From assembly GCA_003254905.1 (NCBI GenBank), contig QANU01064559.1:998633-1062632 (forward strand): DNA of 64,000 nucleotides, in the 5' to 3' direction. Below, piece after piece: positions 53,412 through 64,000 of this stretch; positions within the stretch are counted from its first letter, which is position 1; every line of letters begins with the position of its first letter. The notes below the pieces were generated by a model. That model saw only the letters and a list, made by a program, of their open reading frames with translations. It made no database searches and was not told the origin of the DNA. Position numbers and translations under genes: made by a program. Source of the DNA: Nissolia schottii (Eukaryota > Streptophyta > Magnoliopsida > Fabales > Fabaceae).

Positions 53412-55983
53412 ATGGCTTAACATGTAAACCCTGGTCCAGATGACACTTCTATTCTAGTGTTACAAAACTGCCACGTGTCATAACATATTTGGAATGGGGC
53501 TCGTGATAGAATATTACGTGTTAGGCGTGTACACGCTGCGAAACACTTAGAAAAACATAGACCCTCCAGATTGTATCATTCCTTACTTAGAGCAAGTGGG
53601 TTTTATAGGGGTTGTTCATATGGGATATTGCATTGTTGATCACCATTTGATCACAGCTCTAGTAGAGCGATGGCGTCCTGAGACACATACGTTTCATATG
53701 CCTATTGGGGAGTGCACCATGACGTTGGAGGACGTTAGCATTATTTAGTCTTCCTATTGATGGTCATGTTATGATTGGTCGCATGGTTATCAAACTCGCG
53801 AGTTTAAGTAAACTCGTGGAGCCTCCGTAAACTCGGATCGTAAACTCGGATCGTAAACTCGTACGAGTTTACCTATTATTAAAAAAATATTAAAAAATAT
53901 TTTAAAAAATTATTATGCTACAAAAATATATTTAATAAAACTTAAAATTCATAAATACTTTTAACTCCATAACAAAGCACTAATGAAAATGAAATATAAG
54001 AGTTCTAAGTTCAATTCATAGATAATACATAATATATATGTTTAAACAAGAACATATTCTCCTCCACATAAACTTAATGACAAGTAAAATCTATCAACAC
54101 AAGAGAGAGACAATGTATTGAGCAACCAACATAGCAAATGTAGGTAAAGAACAATGTCACTCATTTTTTACAGAAGTAGTCTGCTTTGAGCAGACAACAA
54201 AGAATTCGGTGATGAGTTCGAGGGGCATGCCCTTTGTTTTTGGAACCTTTAAGAACATAAATATTCAGGAGATGACACACACAACAACATAAATACTGAA
54301 GATACCAACGAGTCCCATAGTACTGAGCATCACAGGAAGCAAGTATGTGACGAAAATGCCTCTAATCCAAAACACTAAAGTAGAGATAGCGATGCAGAGG
54401 TCACGCGCCCTAGTGAAAAAGATCTCTGAGAAAATGATAAAATACATACGATGGATTAGGAACGAAACACGATTGCATGCGCAGCTGTAAAATATAAAAA
54501 AAAAAAACCTGCCTTTGGTAAACTCGCGAGTTTACCTCGATTTTACCCGAGTTTACCCGAGTTCACCCGATTTTACCCAGAAACGAGTTTACATGCGAGT
54601 TAGCTCGATTTTACTACCTAAACTCGTAAACTCGTACGAGTTTACGAGTTAACTCGCGATTTTGATAACTATGATTGGTCGTACTCAGGATGATCACTTG
54701 GTGGATCGCTGTGAAGAATTACTTGGTGCGCGCCCACCAGTGCAGAGTGGATATTCTGGATCGTGCATTCGGTTGTCATGGCTAGCTGAGTTACTTAACA
54801 ATGAGCCTAATGACGATGCAGAATATATTTTGGTCCAGCAGTATGAACGAGCATACTTGCTTCATTTCATTGGAGGCACATTGTTTCCAGATCATTCAGG
54901 GTCATGGGTGCATTCTATGTTCCTTCCACTTGTGGAAGACTTCGCCAATGCTGGAACATATAGCTGGGGATCTGTAGCCTTAGCTTTTATGTATAGGGAG
55001 CTTTGCAAGGCTACGGATTATGATCATCATGACATTGGAGACCCTTGCACTATTATCCAGTATTGGGTTTGTCATCGATTTCCTCGTCTTGCCCCTACAC
55101 TTGCTGACCCTACTGACGAAGTAACCTGGAATCAATATCTGGCTAATCGTCCACACTTTCGTCCTTTGAGATTTAAGTAAGTATTATTTATCTTATTTGT
55201 TTGTGTATTCTTTTCGAATTTCACATTCAATGTTCATTTTATTATTCACTAATGTGTTTTGCATTTAAATTTGAATTAGGTGGCACACTCATAAAGTTTT
55301 ATCAGATTCTCTACTGCATTTTCTCCAGTGTTATCGTCATTTCTTCGATAAGGTAATTATATAAATATTTGTATTTTTATTATTCCGCTTTTAATTATAA
55401 TGTTCTTACTAACTTTGTTCACTTTTTCTTAGATTGTATGGCAGCCATATACTGCAGAAATTTTGGCAGAACTTCCCGACTTTTGCATCACAGGGGAAGA
55501 CATTAGGCGAGCAGTGGTCCCTCTGATATGCTTCTTCATCATTGAGTGGCACCAACCTGACCGAGTTATGCGCCAGTTTGGTATGGATTAACCTATACCA
55601 ACGAGGCCACATCAGTCAAATCATCTGCATAGCATCACCCTGGCCAGAAAAACTGACCAATATTAGCTAGATGTGCATAAGCAATATATTGCCTACTGGG
55701 ATGATCCTCAAGCTCAAATTATTAGTCAGAGACCATTGCGTGTGCCTCTTACTGCACGTTCACAATACATGCAATGGTATAAAAAAATAACTCGACATCG
55801 GATCGGTCGCACTTCGGCCAATCTAGGCGTTGTGGTAAGTTTCATGTCAATATTTTTTTGTAAAAGTTTTATTTTGTGTTATTGATGATAATTATTTGTA
55901 TTTCAACTTGTTAGGCTGACATTGTGGAGCAACAACATCTTTGGTCTGTTGATCCTCAGTCTGCATTTAACATGGACCATTGA
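53412..55983 (+). pseudogene. Plant mobile domain (PMD/MAIN-like) pseudogene
   Basis: The PMD is found in MAIN/MAIL proteins, the long form of PP7 phosphatases and many transposons. Here exon A runs 53412 to about 55177, with exons at 55280-55352, 55433-55834 and 55915-55983. Recognisable stretches are GARDRILRVRRVHAAKHLEK, VERWRPETHTFHMPIGECTM and LEDVS (before the insertion), MIGRTQDDHLVDRCEELLGA and IRLSWLAELL (after it), then FIGGTLFPDHSGSWVHSMFL, WGSVALAFMYRELCKAT and GEDIRRAVVPLICFFIIEWH. Damage: TAA at codons 3 and 24, two frameshifts before the insertion, a complete hAT element at 53782-54673, and stops at the GMD|Q and Y|W positions near 55590 and 55667. Splice sites are still GT-AG. 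The longest open segment is 54662-55180. It cannot yield a full protein. Confidence 0.85.
53782..54673. mobile_element. Complete non-autonomous hAT element in PMD gene
   Basis: 892 bp. The ends are CATGGTTATCAAACTCGCG and, inverted, CATAGTTATCAAAATCGCG. They are flanked by the 8-bp duplication ATTGGTCG (53774-53781 and 54674-54681), diagnostic for the hAT superfamily. The outermost roughly 100 bp on each side are packed with CGAGTTTA/TAAACTCG words (AACTCGCGAGTTT, CTCGTACGAGTTTAC), typical hAT subterminal binding repeats. The interior is AT-rich with no transposase. Joining the flanks at one duplication copy restores a PMD frame across the site, so the gene was the target and the insertion is younger than it. 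Confidence 0.9.
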
Positions 55984-57000
55984 AAAATTAGCAAGTATTG
56001 ATATATGAAAATATTTTGAATGTTCCATATATTTTGAAAGGGGTTTGAAACATATTAAAAATTAGTACTTTGATATCAATCAAAATATTAAGACATTATT
56101 ATAAATATTTAATTTTATACTTATATATGATATGTCTGTGTCTCGTAAATTTTAAAATTGGTGTGTCAGTATATTGCGCATTGGGCCATGTCCCATATCC
56201 CTTTCTGAGATTTTTTACATACATATGGCACTTAGAATTTTTTAATCCCATAATATGGTCACTGGGAAAAAATTACAAGAGTATGGGCGGATTTTCTGAA
56301 ATCTCCACACTATGTGGTGATTTCAGAAAAATCTGAATTTATCTTTTTTTTTTTTTTTAATTTTCGGGGCTGAAATCACCAACAAGGGTGGTGATTTCAG
56401 ACTCTGAAATCTCCCTGACCAGTGGAGATTTCAGCGACGCGAAATCCTATGCTCTGAAATCTCCCTAACAAGTGGAGATTTCAGAAATTCGCCCATACTC
56501 CTGTAATTTTGCATTTTGACCCATATATTCGGATTTCTCTCTCTCCCAAACCATATAAATGTCAAAACCCCCCGTTTCTGTCCTTCTTAGATTACAACCA
56601 ACCCTTTTATTAGTAAAATATGTCACTATTTAGAGTTAGGTGGAAAAAAACTATCTTTTATTAGAATTAAAAAAAGAAAACAATTATCCTCAAATCAAAT
56701 AATGACCGCAAAGTTTTCAAAGGAATCATTAAACTACGCATTTTTCCTTCTTTCAAAATTTGGTTAAAATCGTTCTATTGAATCCTCAGCTTTGGTTATG
56801 TGTTACTTGGACCAAGTTGGTCCTTAAATCTTAGCCTTCCAAAATACAAATGGATGGCTAAGATTAAACCTAACAAATAATTATAAAATAATATATAATA
56901 ATTTTTATTTATATTTTAATAATATTTTATTTCATTTATCAATTTTACCCTTCTCCATCCTTTTAATTTTCTAATCTTGTCCGAACCCTTGTCCCTCCTC
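55984..57000. other. Downstream of PMD relic, repeats
   Basis: 56040-56210 is homologous to 4590-4770, a dispersed AT-rich repeat ending in GTGTC-rich words. 56240-56571 is a palindromic repeat. 56572-57000 is AT-rich. No gene. Confidence 0.45.
56240..56571. repeat. Palindromic repeat with CTGAAATCTCC modules
   Basis: Four paired modules of CTGAAATC-n-GATTTCAG: CTGAAATCTCCAC...GTGGTGATTTCAG, CTGAAATCACCAAC...GGTGGTGATTTCAG, and two CTGAAATCTCCCT...AGTGGAGATTTCAG. The right end (CCCAAACCATATAAATGTC) matches the terminus of the 40681-41035 hairpin. The left terminal arm is missing, so this copy is truncated. Confidence 0.65.
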
Positions 57001-58310
57001 CACCTCCGCCCACATTGGCGACGCTGGCTCTGCCTCCACCTATCATAATCACCACCACCATCTTCCTCCATCAACAACCCTCATCATCACCACCCTCCAT
57101 CCTCTACACTCAACCATCAACCACCAGGAACCCAACCACCACAGAAACCCACCCCAAAACCAACCCCTCACCACCATCAGCCACCACCCTCACAATAACC
57201 CGAAAACCCAAGCTTTACCATACATTCATACCTGCAAACAAAGAAAATCAAACAGAATAGAAAATCAAGCAAACAGAACCCAAACCCACAATATTGTTCT
57301 CACTACCACACACCATGACCACCTACAGAGAAAACAAAAACAAAATCCAGAAAAAAACATAACCAAAACCACAAGTCCACCATCAACCACCAAACATCAC
57401 GGTCACTACCCCGAAACCCAAGCGACATCCCAAAATTACCACTAATTGCCACCATAACCACACGCAACAACCCTCACTACCACCCTCAGTCACCAGAAAT
57501 CCCATCACCCTTACCACACAAACACCCACATATACAGAAACCAAGAGAGAAAGGGAGATCAAGAGATGAGATTGGAAAAGTGAAATAGGAAGGAGAACAG
57601 ATAGAAGGACATAGAGAGAGAGCAGATCTGAGAGAGAAAGGGGGAAAAGCTCGCCATCACCAGCGATCTGCCATGGTAGTGACAACCCCCTGAAGCCACA
57701 AAGAGAAGGAAACTAACAGGGAGATAGAGAGAGAAATAGATAGCACAAAGAAAAATGGATCTGGACAGAGAGTAAAAAGAGAGAAGAAAACTGAGATGGG
57801 GATAGAGAAAGAAACAGAGAAAGCACAAAGAGAGATAAACATATCTGGATAGAGAGAGGGAAAAAGAGAAGGAAACTAAGAGGGAAGGGCAAGCTCGTCG
57901 CCGCCGGCGACCTGCCATTGCGGCGACAACCCCCCATGAAGACGCGGAGAGAGAGAGTGAGATGGAGACTAGAGAGAGAAACCAAAATAGAGAAAGAAAA
58001 AGAGATGAGGAGGAGGAGAAGCTGCCACTGCTGGTGACCTTTCTTGGCGACGGCGGCATCGAACAGCAGGAGCCGAGAGCGAGAAAGAAGCCGAGAGTAG
58101 GATAGGGTGAACCTTGAGAGAAAGAGAAAGAGAAAGAGAAAGAGGAGAGAGAATAGATGGGGAGAGAAAGTGGAGTTGAGTGAGTGAGAGAGGAAGGGAA
58201 AGAAGGGGAATAATAATAATTTTGTGAATTTAAAAAAAAAATTTAATACCTAGACCAATTTGGTTTTGGTAACCACCCAGACCATGTTAGAAGCCTCCTT
58301 GAATCCTCAT
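57001..58310. repeat. Asymmetric pyrimidine/purine repeat, origin unclear
   Basis: 57000-57530 is C/A-rich (CCACCACC words). 57540-58220 is a strongly purine-rich strand (GAGAGAAA words). The Pro/Thr-rich and Leu/Ser-rich ORFs here are products of this bias, not genes. The end near 58240 (AATACCTAGACCAA, GTTAG) resembles the end near 13485-13545, so a shared transposon family is possible. Confidence 0.4.
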
Positions 58311-61300
58311 ATAATTCTAGCAATAATTTGAAAGTTATTACCTAAATGCAGCTTATAAATTTGGTGTGTCATGCATCTTGTGTCATATGGTGATTTATTT
58401 GGATTTAGCCACACTTTTAAAATGTGGTTAAATACATTTTAAAATTATGACTAAATGTATTTCCAATTTCATCTCACCCCCTTGTGCCACCACCATTATT
58501 GCCACCCTCTACCCCTTGTCCCCTTGCATTGCCTGTCCACTCAGCCTCCTCATCAATAATGGGGATCACCGAAACTCCTCAAATTCATAACCTACTTTCA
58601 CCACCATGATGGATTAAACTTAGATCTATTTTGTGTTCCAAATTTAGATTGTTTGAAATCCCCTAGAACATACATGATGAAGTTCATGATCTGATTTCTT
58701 CTTTTTTAAAAGGATATGAGAAAATATTTTTGTGGAACCTAATAAGCCTTTTATCACAAACCTAGATAAACTTTTGAAACTATTTCTCCATTTTTATATG
58801 AAGAATCACAATAACTTAATTTAAAAAAGGAAGAAAGAAAGTCTGCGAAGCTCGTGTTCAATTCCTTTGACTATGTCATGTTAACCTCCATTCACCGTCG
58901 CACGCTCAACTTGAACTCCGCCATCCAGATGCAAAGGTATTCCACTTCATCATCGATAGGGAACTCGAGCTTCGCAAGGTCGCTGAGAATAAGAGACGAC
59001 AGATACCTCTGAGCACGATGGACCTAGTTTCAGTGAAAAAAAAAGGGGGATATATAAGTGGAAGTGATGGAAACTACTGAAAAAATGGATTGGGTGAAGT
59101 TGAAGCTCATGAGGAGAATGATTCTCCATGGACTGAGACAGTAGTGATTTCGTTAATCAATTTAAACTGTCGTTGTTTAAGGGATTAAGAAATTGGGGTA
59201 CAATTTGTGAAGAACAGAGGAGAGAAAGAAGGGGAATGAAAAAGAAGATAACTAAATTACAATATTATCTTTGTGGATCATGATAGACCCAACTTTATTT
59301 AACTTGATATATGATGCACCAAATTTATAAGGTGAATTTAAGCCATTGCCAATTTTAAATGTTTATATATATAATGGGAGTGGCTATGGTTAAACTTGTT
59401 GATAAGCCAATAATAATATGTATGGACCAAATTTTAGTACATTATTCTTGCAATATCCCTATTTAGACAATAAAATAAGAAAAATACAGTACACTTACTG
59501 CATTTTCTCTTCCAAAGAGTGAAAATTAATGATAACATTTTTTTTATGTGCAAATATTTTCAATTAAGAAATAATACCAATCAAAAACCCATCATGTGAA
59601 TTGTGAAATATGAATATTCTTAATTCATTTTTTTCCCCTTCCCAATTGTTGTGGAGTGGTTAATTTACCTTGTAGATGATGATGATGTGGATGGTGCGTC
59701 CATGCCAATTGGCAGCACTCATTGTAACCCAGCTCAATTTTAATTTTTAATCAAGATATTTCTATCATCAACTCAAAAGGTCACATTGTAGTATAAAATT
59801 TTAAAATAAAAGGATGAAATATAAAGTGATACCGACGTTCTAGAATAATAATTAGTACCTATTAGTTAATTAGTTTAATCCCACCAAACAAACACTCAGC
59901 GCTATTTAGGGGTCTTCTTTTTCGTAAAGTTGTTTAGACATGTTGATCTATAGTAGCATTTTGTATACCCCCAATACAAAAAAAAATATAGCAAGGATTT
60001 AATTTGAATTTTCTAACCTTATAAAAGAGTTATGCATTAGCCAACCAGGAGTAACATAGTTAGTTAATGTCAAAACTCTTATTCCAAAAAAGAATTTTGC
60101 TCAAATATCACTAACTAACGTGAGAGTCTTATTAGTGAGTACTTATTCTCACCTAAACTTTCGTTTACCAAAAGGAAAAAAAAAATTATGTAATATCATC
60201 CAATAATATACTAACATCCATAAATATAATTAATAGGACTTAAAAAATCACCAAAATAAAATGAATTGATTGAACGATATATAATTTTTTTTTATGCACT
60301 GTCGACGCGTTAAAATTAAACTATTTACTAAATTCCAATGCGAAAGTTCAATGTGAGAGAGTGATAAAGAAATTTTTTTTTTGGGTCAATTGAGAATCTC
60401 AATGTGAAAGGTCGGTGGATTTGGCTGTTTCTGACTACTTGGGTCTTACATAAACCCAAATTGAAGGAAATTGATGGAGTGCCGTTCTCTTTTTTAAAAC
60501 AAAACTCTTTTTGGGCCATAAGATTCTGAGATTTTTGGGCTTCAGAAACTATTTGTAGGCCAATAATGCTCAATATAACCCAATCAAGGAATTGACATTA
60601 AAATTGGGTTTCAACTAACCAGGCCTTGATTATGGACACCAACTAAAAACCTCATTATTTCATACCACGCCCAGCCAAGAAATGCCAATGAATAAAAATC
60701 AAATATCCGCAATAAAATAAAATAAAAATCAAAACTAATTTTGCACTACAAAGTGGAGTTGCAGTTACCGAATTAGTAAGGGACCTTATTATACACACAA
60801 CTTGAATCATTCAAGCAAATCTATAATGGACAATAAAATTGAATTACCTATATAAGAGAGGATGTGAAGATAGTAAATAGAGAAGATGTTTGTTGTGAAA
60901 AGAAGCTTCGCATAAGAAAAATTTTATTTGTATTTATTTATGTATAAAATACAGTATGGACATACACATTCTACTATCGAATGAAAATTTTTGTGTGGGG
61001 GTAGACCTATTAAATTCTGCTCCATCCCTTTTTTTTTCCTTCTCTCTGTTTGTTTTTTTAACTTGTTTTTGATTGGCCGATAAACTTATTTCTACTATAT
61101 GATATATGATTGGATCGGAGTGAAGGTACAACTGTTCAGCACAATCTTCTAATGGCTGAATCATTGGCCAAAAGAGATTAGTTCTTTCTTAATAAAATGA
61201 TGGCTGATGATTGAAGTCCTGACATAAAATACAAATCTTTCTTAATAAAATTAGTTTAGTCTAATTCAAATTCATGCCTAAATACAAATCTAATATCTTA

Positions 61301-61516
61301 TTAATAAAGTTGTTGAATTTAAGTGATTAAAAAAATTGTATTTTTAAGAATGCTGATGAAACAATTTCATTATGAAAGGTAACGAGACCCATGTTTTTTT
61401 TTTTCCGAATGTGTCTTAGAATAAATAGTTAGAATTATACCTAACCAATAAATCTCTCTCGTGGAGAATGAGAATTGAGAAATCCCACAAGAAATTAAAT
61501 TCAAAATTGTGATATA
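58311..61516. other. Intergenic region
   Basis: No gene supported. 58840-59230 has mixed composition without recognisable protein. 60500-60580 contains TTGGGCCAT, TTGGGCTTC and TAGGCCAAT, which looks like a small site II cluster without an adjacent exon. The rest is AT-rich. Confidence 0.4.
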
Positions 61517-61524
61517 TATAAACT

Positions 61525-62380
61525 AGGTGTGTTAAATGAGCCGGGCTAAAATTATGCATCTTTTTAAGGTACAACTTGTTTATGATCAATCTGCGAACCT
61601 AAACGGGTTAGCCCGTCAACCCGTTTCTTCTTTTAAAAATACTTAAAATTTTGGTCTAATTTTTATGGCTTTAAATACAAAGTTGTGATTAAGTATGCGC
61701 AGTCATTTTTAATTTTTTTTTTTATCGTCGATCTATTAATTAATCAAAAAGAAATAGTTTAAATGATTGATTGCGAGATTATATTATCTTTTTTGCTCCT
61801 TCAACTATTTTGCTTGGAAGATATCAAATGCTATTTGAAATCGATTCATGAATTAATATAACTTTCATTAATTAAATAACGGCACATAACATTGATGTGA
61901 GTACTGTTATGTTATTGATCAAAAACACAATTGGAACTCTTTTTCGTAGATTAATCAATAATAAACAAGGTTTAAAACCTGTATATCAACTCGTAAGGTG
62001 TAGACACTCATTGAAGGAATGGAATGCAAAATTTATCAATATTTATGTCACAGCACTTCAGCTATATAACAATATAAATATAATTAAGTTTAAGCATAAC
62101 AAATAATTAAACATGCTTAATTATAAGTCAAAATAGTTAAACTCTAAACTCTTAAACTCCAAAATAAAATTTAGAGTCTAAAATGAAACTTTAAAAATTT
62201 TGGTATTAAAAAAAAATCATGGACTCGGGTTAGCCCGTGAGCCCAATAGGCTGGCCCGTTTAGACCACGAACCTAAACGGGCCAAATTATTTTTTTTAAA
62301 ATTTTTATGAACCTATTTTTTGTATATAAAGTTCGTCCATTTAATCGGACTAGCGGGTTAAGTTGATTTTGACAATCAAC
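61525..62380. mobile_element. hAT-like element with GGGTTAGCCCG repeats
   Basis: Flanked by identical 8-bp TATAAACT (61517-61524 and 62381-62388). The left end region (GGTGTGTTAAATGAGCCGGG) and the right end (inverted: GTTGATTGTCAAAATC) are only loosely complementary. Subterminal GC words occur on both sides in opposite orientation: AACGGGTTAGCCCGTCAAC at about 61602 and GGGTTAGCCCGTGAGCCC, GGCCCGTTTAGACC, AACGGGCC at about 62227-62285. The interior is AT-rich with no transposase. Such words recur in a widespread plant hAT group. Confidence 0.6.
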
Positions 62381-62388
62381 TATAAACT

Positions 62389-63706
62389 GTCGTAACCCTT
62401 TTGGACACCACAGCTAGCTCTTTGCTTTTGCTTTGATATTTGCACCATTTGTGAACTGGCAACATATGGTTATCCACTTGTACATTGTTACCACTTCAAA
62501 ACGAAAAATTATTGTATATACATAATATTCTAATAATATTTCATCATATTTAACAATATTTATAATAAAACTAGTGAGATTAAGAAACATGTATATTAAT
62601 AGAGTTTATAGATTCACTTTTATCATGAACGTATGATTAATGTTAAAGTTACATTTTTTTGTCCATTTTTTGTTGTTATTTTTTAAACAAAAATTTATCT
62701 AAGATTAATTATCATTTGATTAGATTAAGGAAATATTAAATATATTTTTTACATTTATACCATTGTTATCTCTTATACTCCTCATAATATTTAATGATTA
62801 TAACACTTATTGCTGAAGATTAATTTTGTCTATACACTCCATATTTTTTTTTTCTTAATGTCAGTTAAATTATTTCATAAATTGTATTTTTATCAAAAAT
62901 GATAATAAAAAGTATATGAAAGGAGTATTTATATAAGAATCTTTGATCGAAAATTTGTTAAAGTTTAATTTATACGTAGCGTATAAAAAGTTGGATCTTC
63001 TTTTTTTGGTGTTCTTAAATTATTTGAGTTGGTGTACTCTTTTTCTTTCTTAAGTTTTGTGTCAATGGATTTTATCCTAAATTTCTTTAATGAGGTATGA
63101 CGTCAAAAAGCTAAGTATCATTACGTTTCGGTGGGTTTAATTTTATTGTACTTGCTTGCACTCATTTTGAGTTTAATATGTTCATAAATTTATCAATAAA
63201 AAATGTATTGTTATATCATAAAAAAAAATAATTACTTTTCTGTTGAATAAAGAAAAATTTAAAAAAAAAAATTGAGATGGTAAATGCAAGAATTGATAAC
63301 TTTTATCAATGTGGCAACATATTATTAGAAGCATAACCATATATATTTTACATTTACATTGAAATTAAAATCAATTTGTTATTACCACTAGTTAGAAAAT
63401 CTTATTCACCACATTGCATGATGATGCATAATCAATCCATGACCTAGTGTCGTCTAGTAAGTGAGGCAAGCAATGGTCCCACAATCATGAACCAGTCTCA
63501 TGACGCATGCCTTCTGAAACGGCACCACAATATATAAACGACAACTTTTTCAGTCAAAGATTCATTCTATAGACCCCACAATTAGGGTTCCTTTATGTTC
63601 AATCAAAGAGTATAATTTCACAACACAATTGGCAACCACAAAGAGACAAAGCATTTTACAACTTTAGGTTTGTCATTATTATTTTGACTAATAAATCTTA
63701 ATTAAT
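62389..63706. other. AT-rich intergenic region
   Basis: No gene seen. 63400-63660 has a more balanced composition with a TATATAAA box (about 63533), followed by a leader-like stretch but no exon. Confidence 0.4.
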
Positions 63707-64000
63707 AGGGTTAATTATGTTTTTAATCCCTGTAAAATTAGAAAGTTTGATTTTAGTCCATGCATAAAAGTTTTAGTCTCTGGAAAATTGTAAAATTAGG
63801 TTTTAGTCCCTGGGGTGGGGTGAGGGTTGACTGGGCTGACGCGGCGCTGATGCGGTGCGTCACGTGGGATACCACGTGGCATAACCCAAAACCCAACCCA
63901 GACTCACGACCCGACCCAAATTATGACCCGACCCGTTTTTTTTTTAAAAAAAAAAAAAACCTCCCTCACCCCCACCCTCCTCGCCCACCGCCCACCAAGC
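63707..64000. mobile_element. MULE-like element, cut by window end
   Basis: Begins GGGTTAATTATGTTTTTAAT, then TTTTAGTCC and TTTTAGTCCCTGG phrases, then a GC-rich block (GACGCGGCGCTGATGCGG, CACGTGGGATACCACGTGG). This is the terminal structure of legume MULE-like elements related to 31928-32444. The rest lies outside the window. Confidence 0.5.

Noticed and set aside
53782-54673. Mutator interpretation, because 12 bp (TATGATTGGTCG) is common to both flanks
   Set aside because: The ends align as CAT...ATG, leaving 8 bp; the extra TATG is shared by chance with the element end, and the subterminal motif array is hAT-like.
57015-57260. Pro/Thr-rich ORF of 81 codons
   Set aside because: CCACCACC-biased DNA without a recognisable motif; likely repeat.
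57383-58059. Minus-strand Leu/Ser-rich ORFs up to 166 codons, resembling membrane proteins
   Set aside because: They arise from a GAGAGAAA purine tract read in reverse; repetitive composition, several frames equally open.

Overview
This is nuclear DNA from a flowering plant. Genes are sparse, have GT-AG introns and encode plant-specific families. They sit in AT-rich intergenic DNA full of class II transposons, MITEs and microsatellites. Several repeats, for example those beginning GGTTAAATATGTTTTTA, are of a kind common in legumes, so a legume such as a soybean relative is my best guess; that is inference. One ambiguous base (n) is at 45831.

Four intact protein-coding genes can be modelled. 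They are a single-exon PEX11A-type peroxisome proliferation gene (minus, 3480-4277); a two-exon BES1/BZR1 brassinosteroid transcription factor (minus, 17371-19180); a nine-exon METTL4-type MT-A70 N6-adenine methyltransferase (minus, 23360-27562); and a six-exon SAP30/AFR-like subunit of Sin3 histone deacetylase complexes (plus, 46183-48755). From memory, the last three families are near neighbours in Arabidopsis (At1g19350, At1g19340, At1g19330). The 17-49 kb part would then be a conserved ancestral block, with about 18.6 kb of mostly repeat-derived DNA between the methyltransferase and AFR genes.

Two broken genes are visible. One is a UDP-glycosyltransferase remnant (minus, 10123-11092) with only the N- and C-terminal pieces left. 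The other is a plant-mobile-domain (PMD/MAIN-like) pseudogene (plus, 53412-55983) with stops, frameshifts and a complete 892-bp hAT insertion. A LINE remnant lies at 42495-44253.

The intergenic DNA holds several elements whose ends can be set to the base: a CACTA element (6936-8407, 3-bp TSD), a Mutator-like element (MULE) with long terminal inverted repeats (TIRs) carrying short palindromes (35160-36719, 9-bp TSD), a second MULE-like element (38952-39630, 9-bp TSD), a hAT MITE inside a METTL4 intron (23987-24264, 8-bp TSD), the hAT in the PMD gene (53782-54673) and another hAT-like element (61525-62380). A 355-bp near-perfect hairpin (40681-41035) and related repeats at 21.7, 32.5 and 56.3 kb share a second palindrome motif. 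There is also a roughly 107-bp minisatellite at 8895-9605.

No tRNA, rRNA, CRISPR or operon-like structure was found. The most unusual feature is the recurring design of repeats built from short palindromes with conserved arms and variable centres. One family of these also flanks the PMD gene relic.
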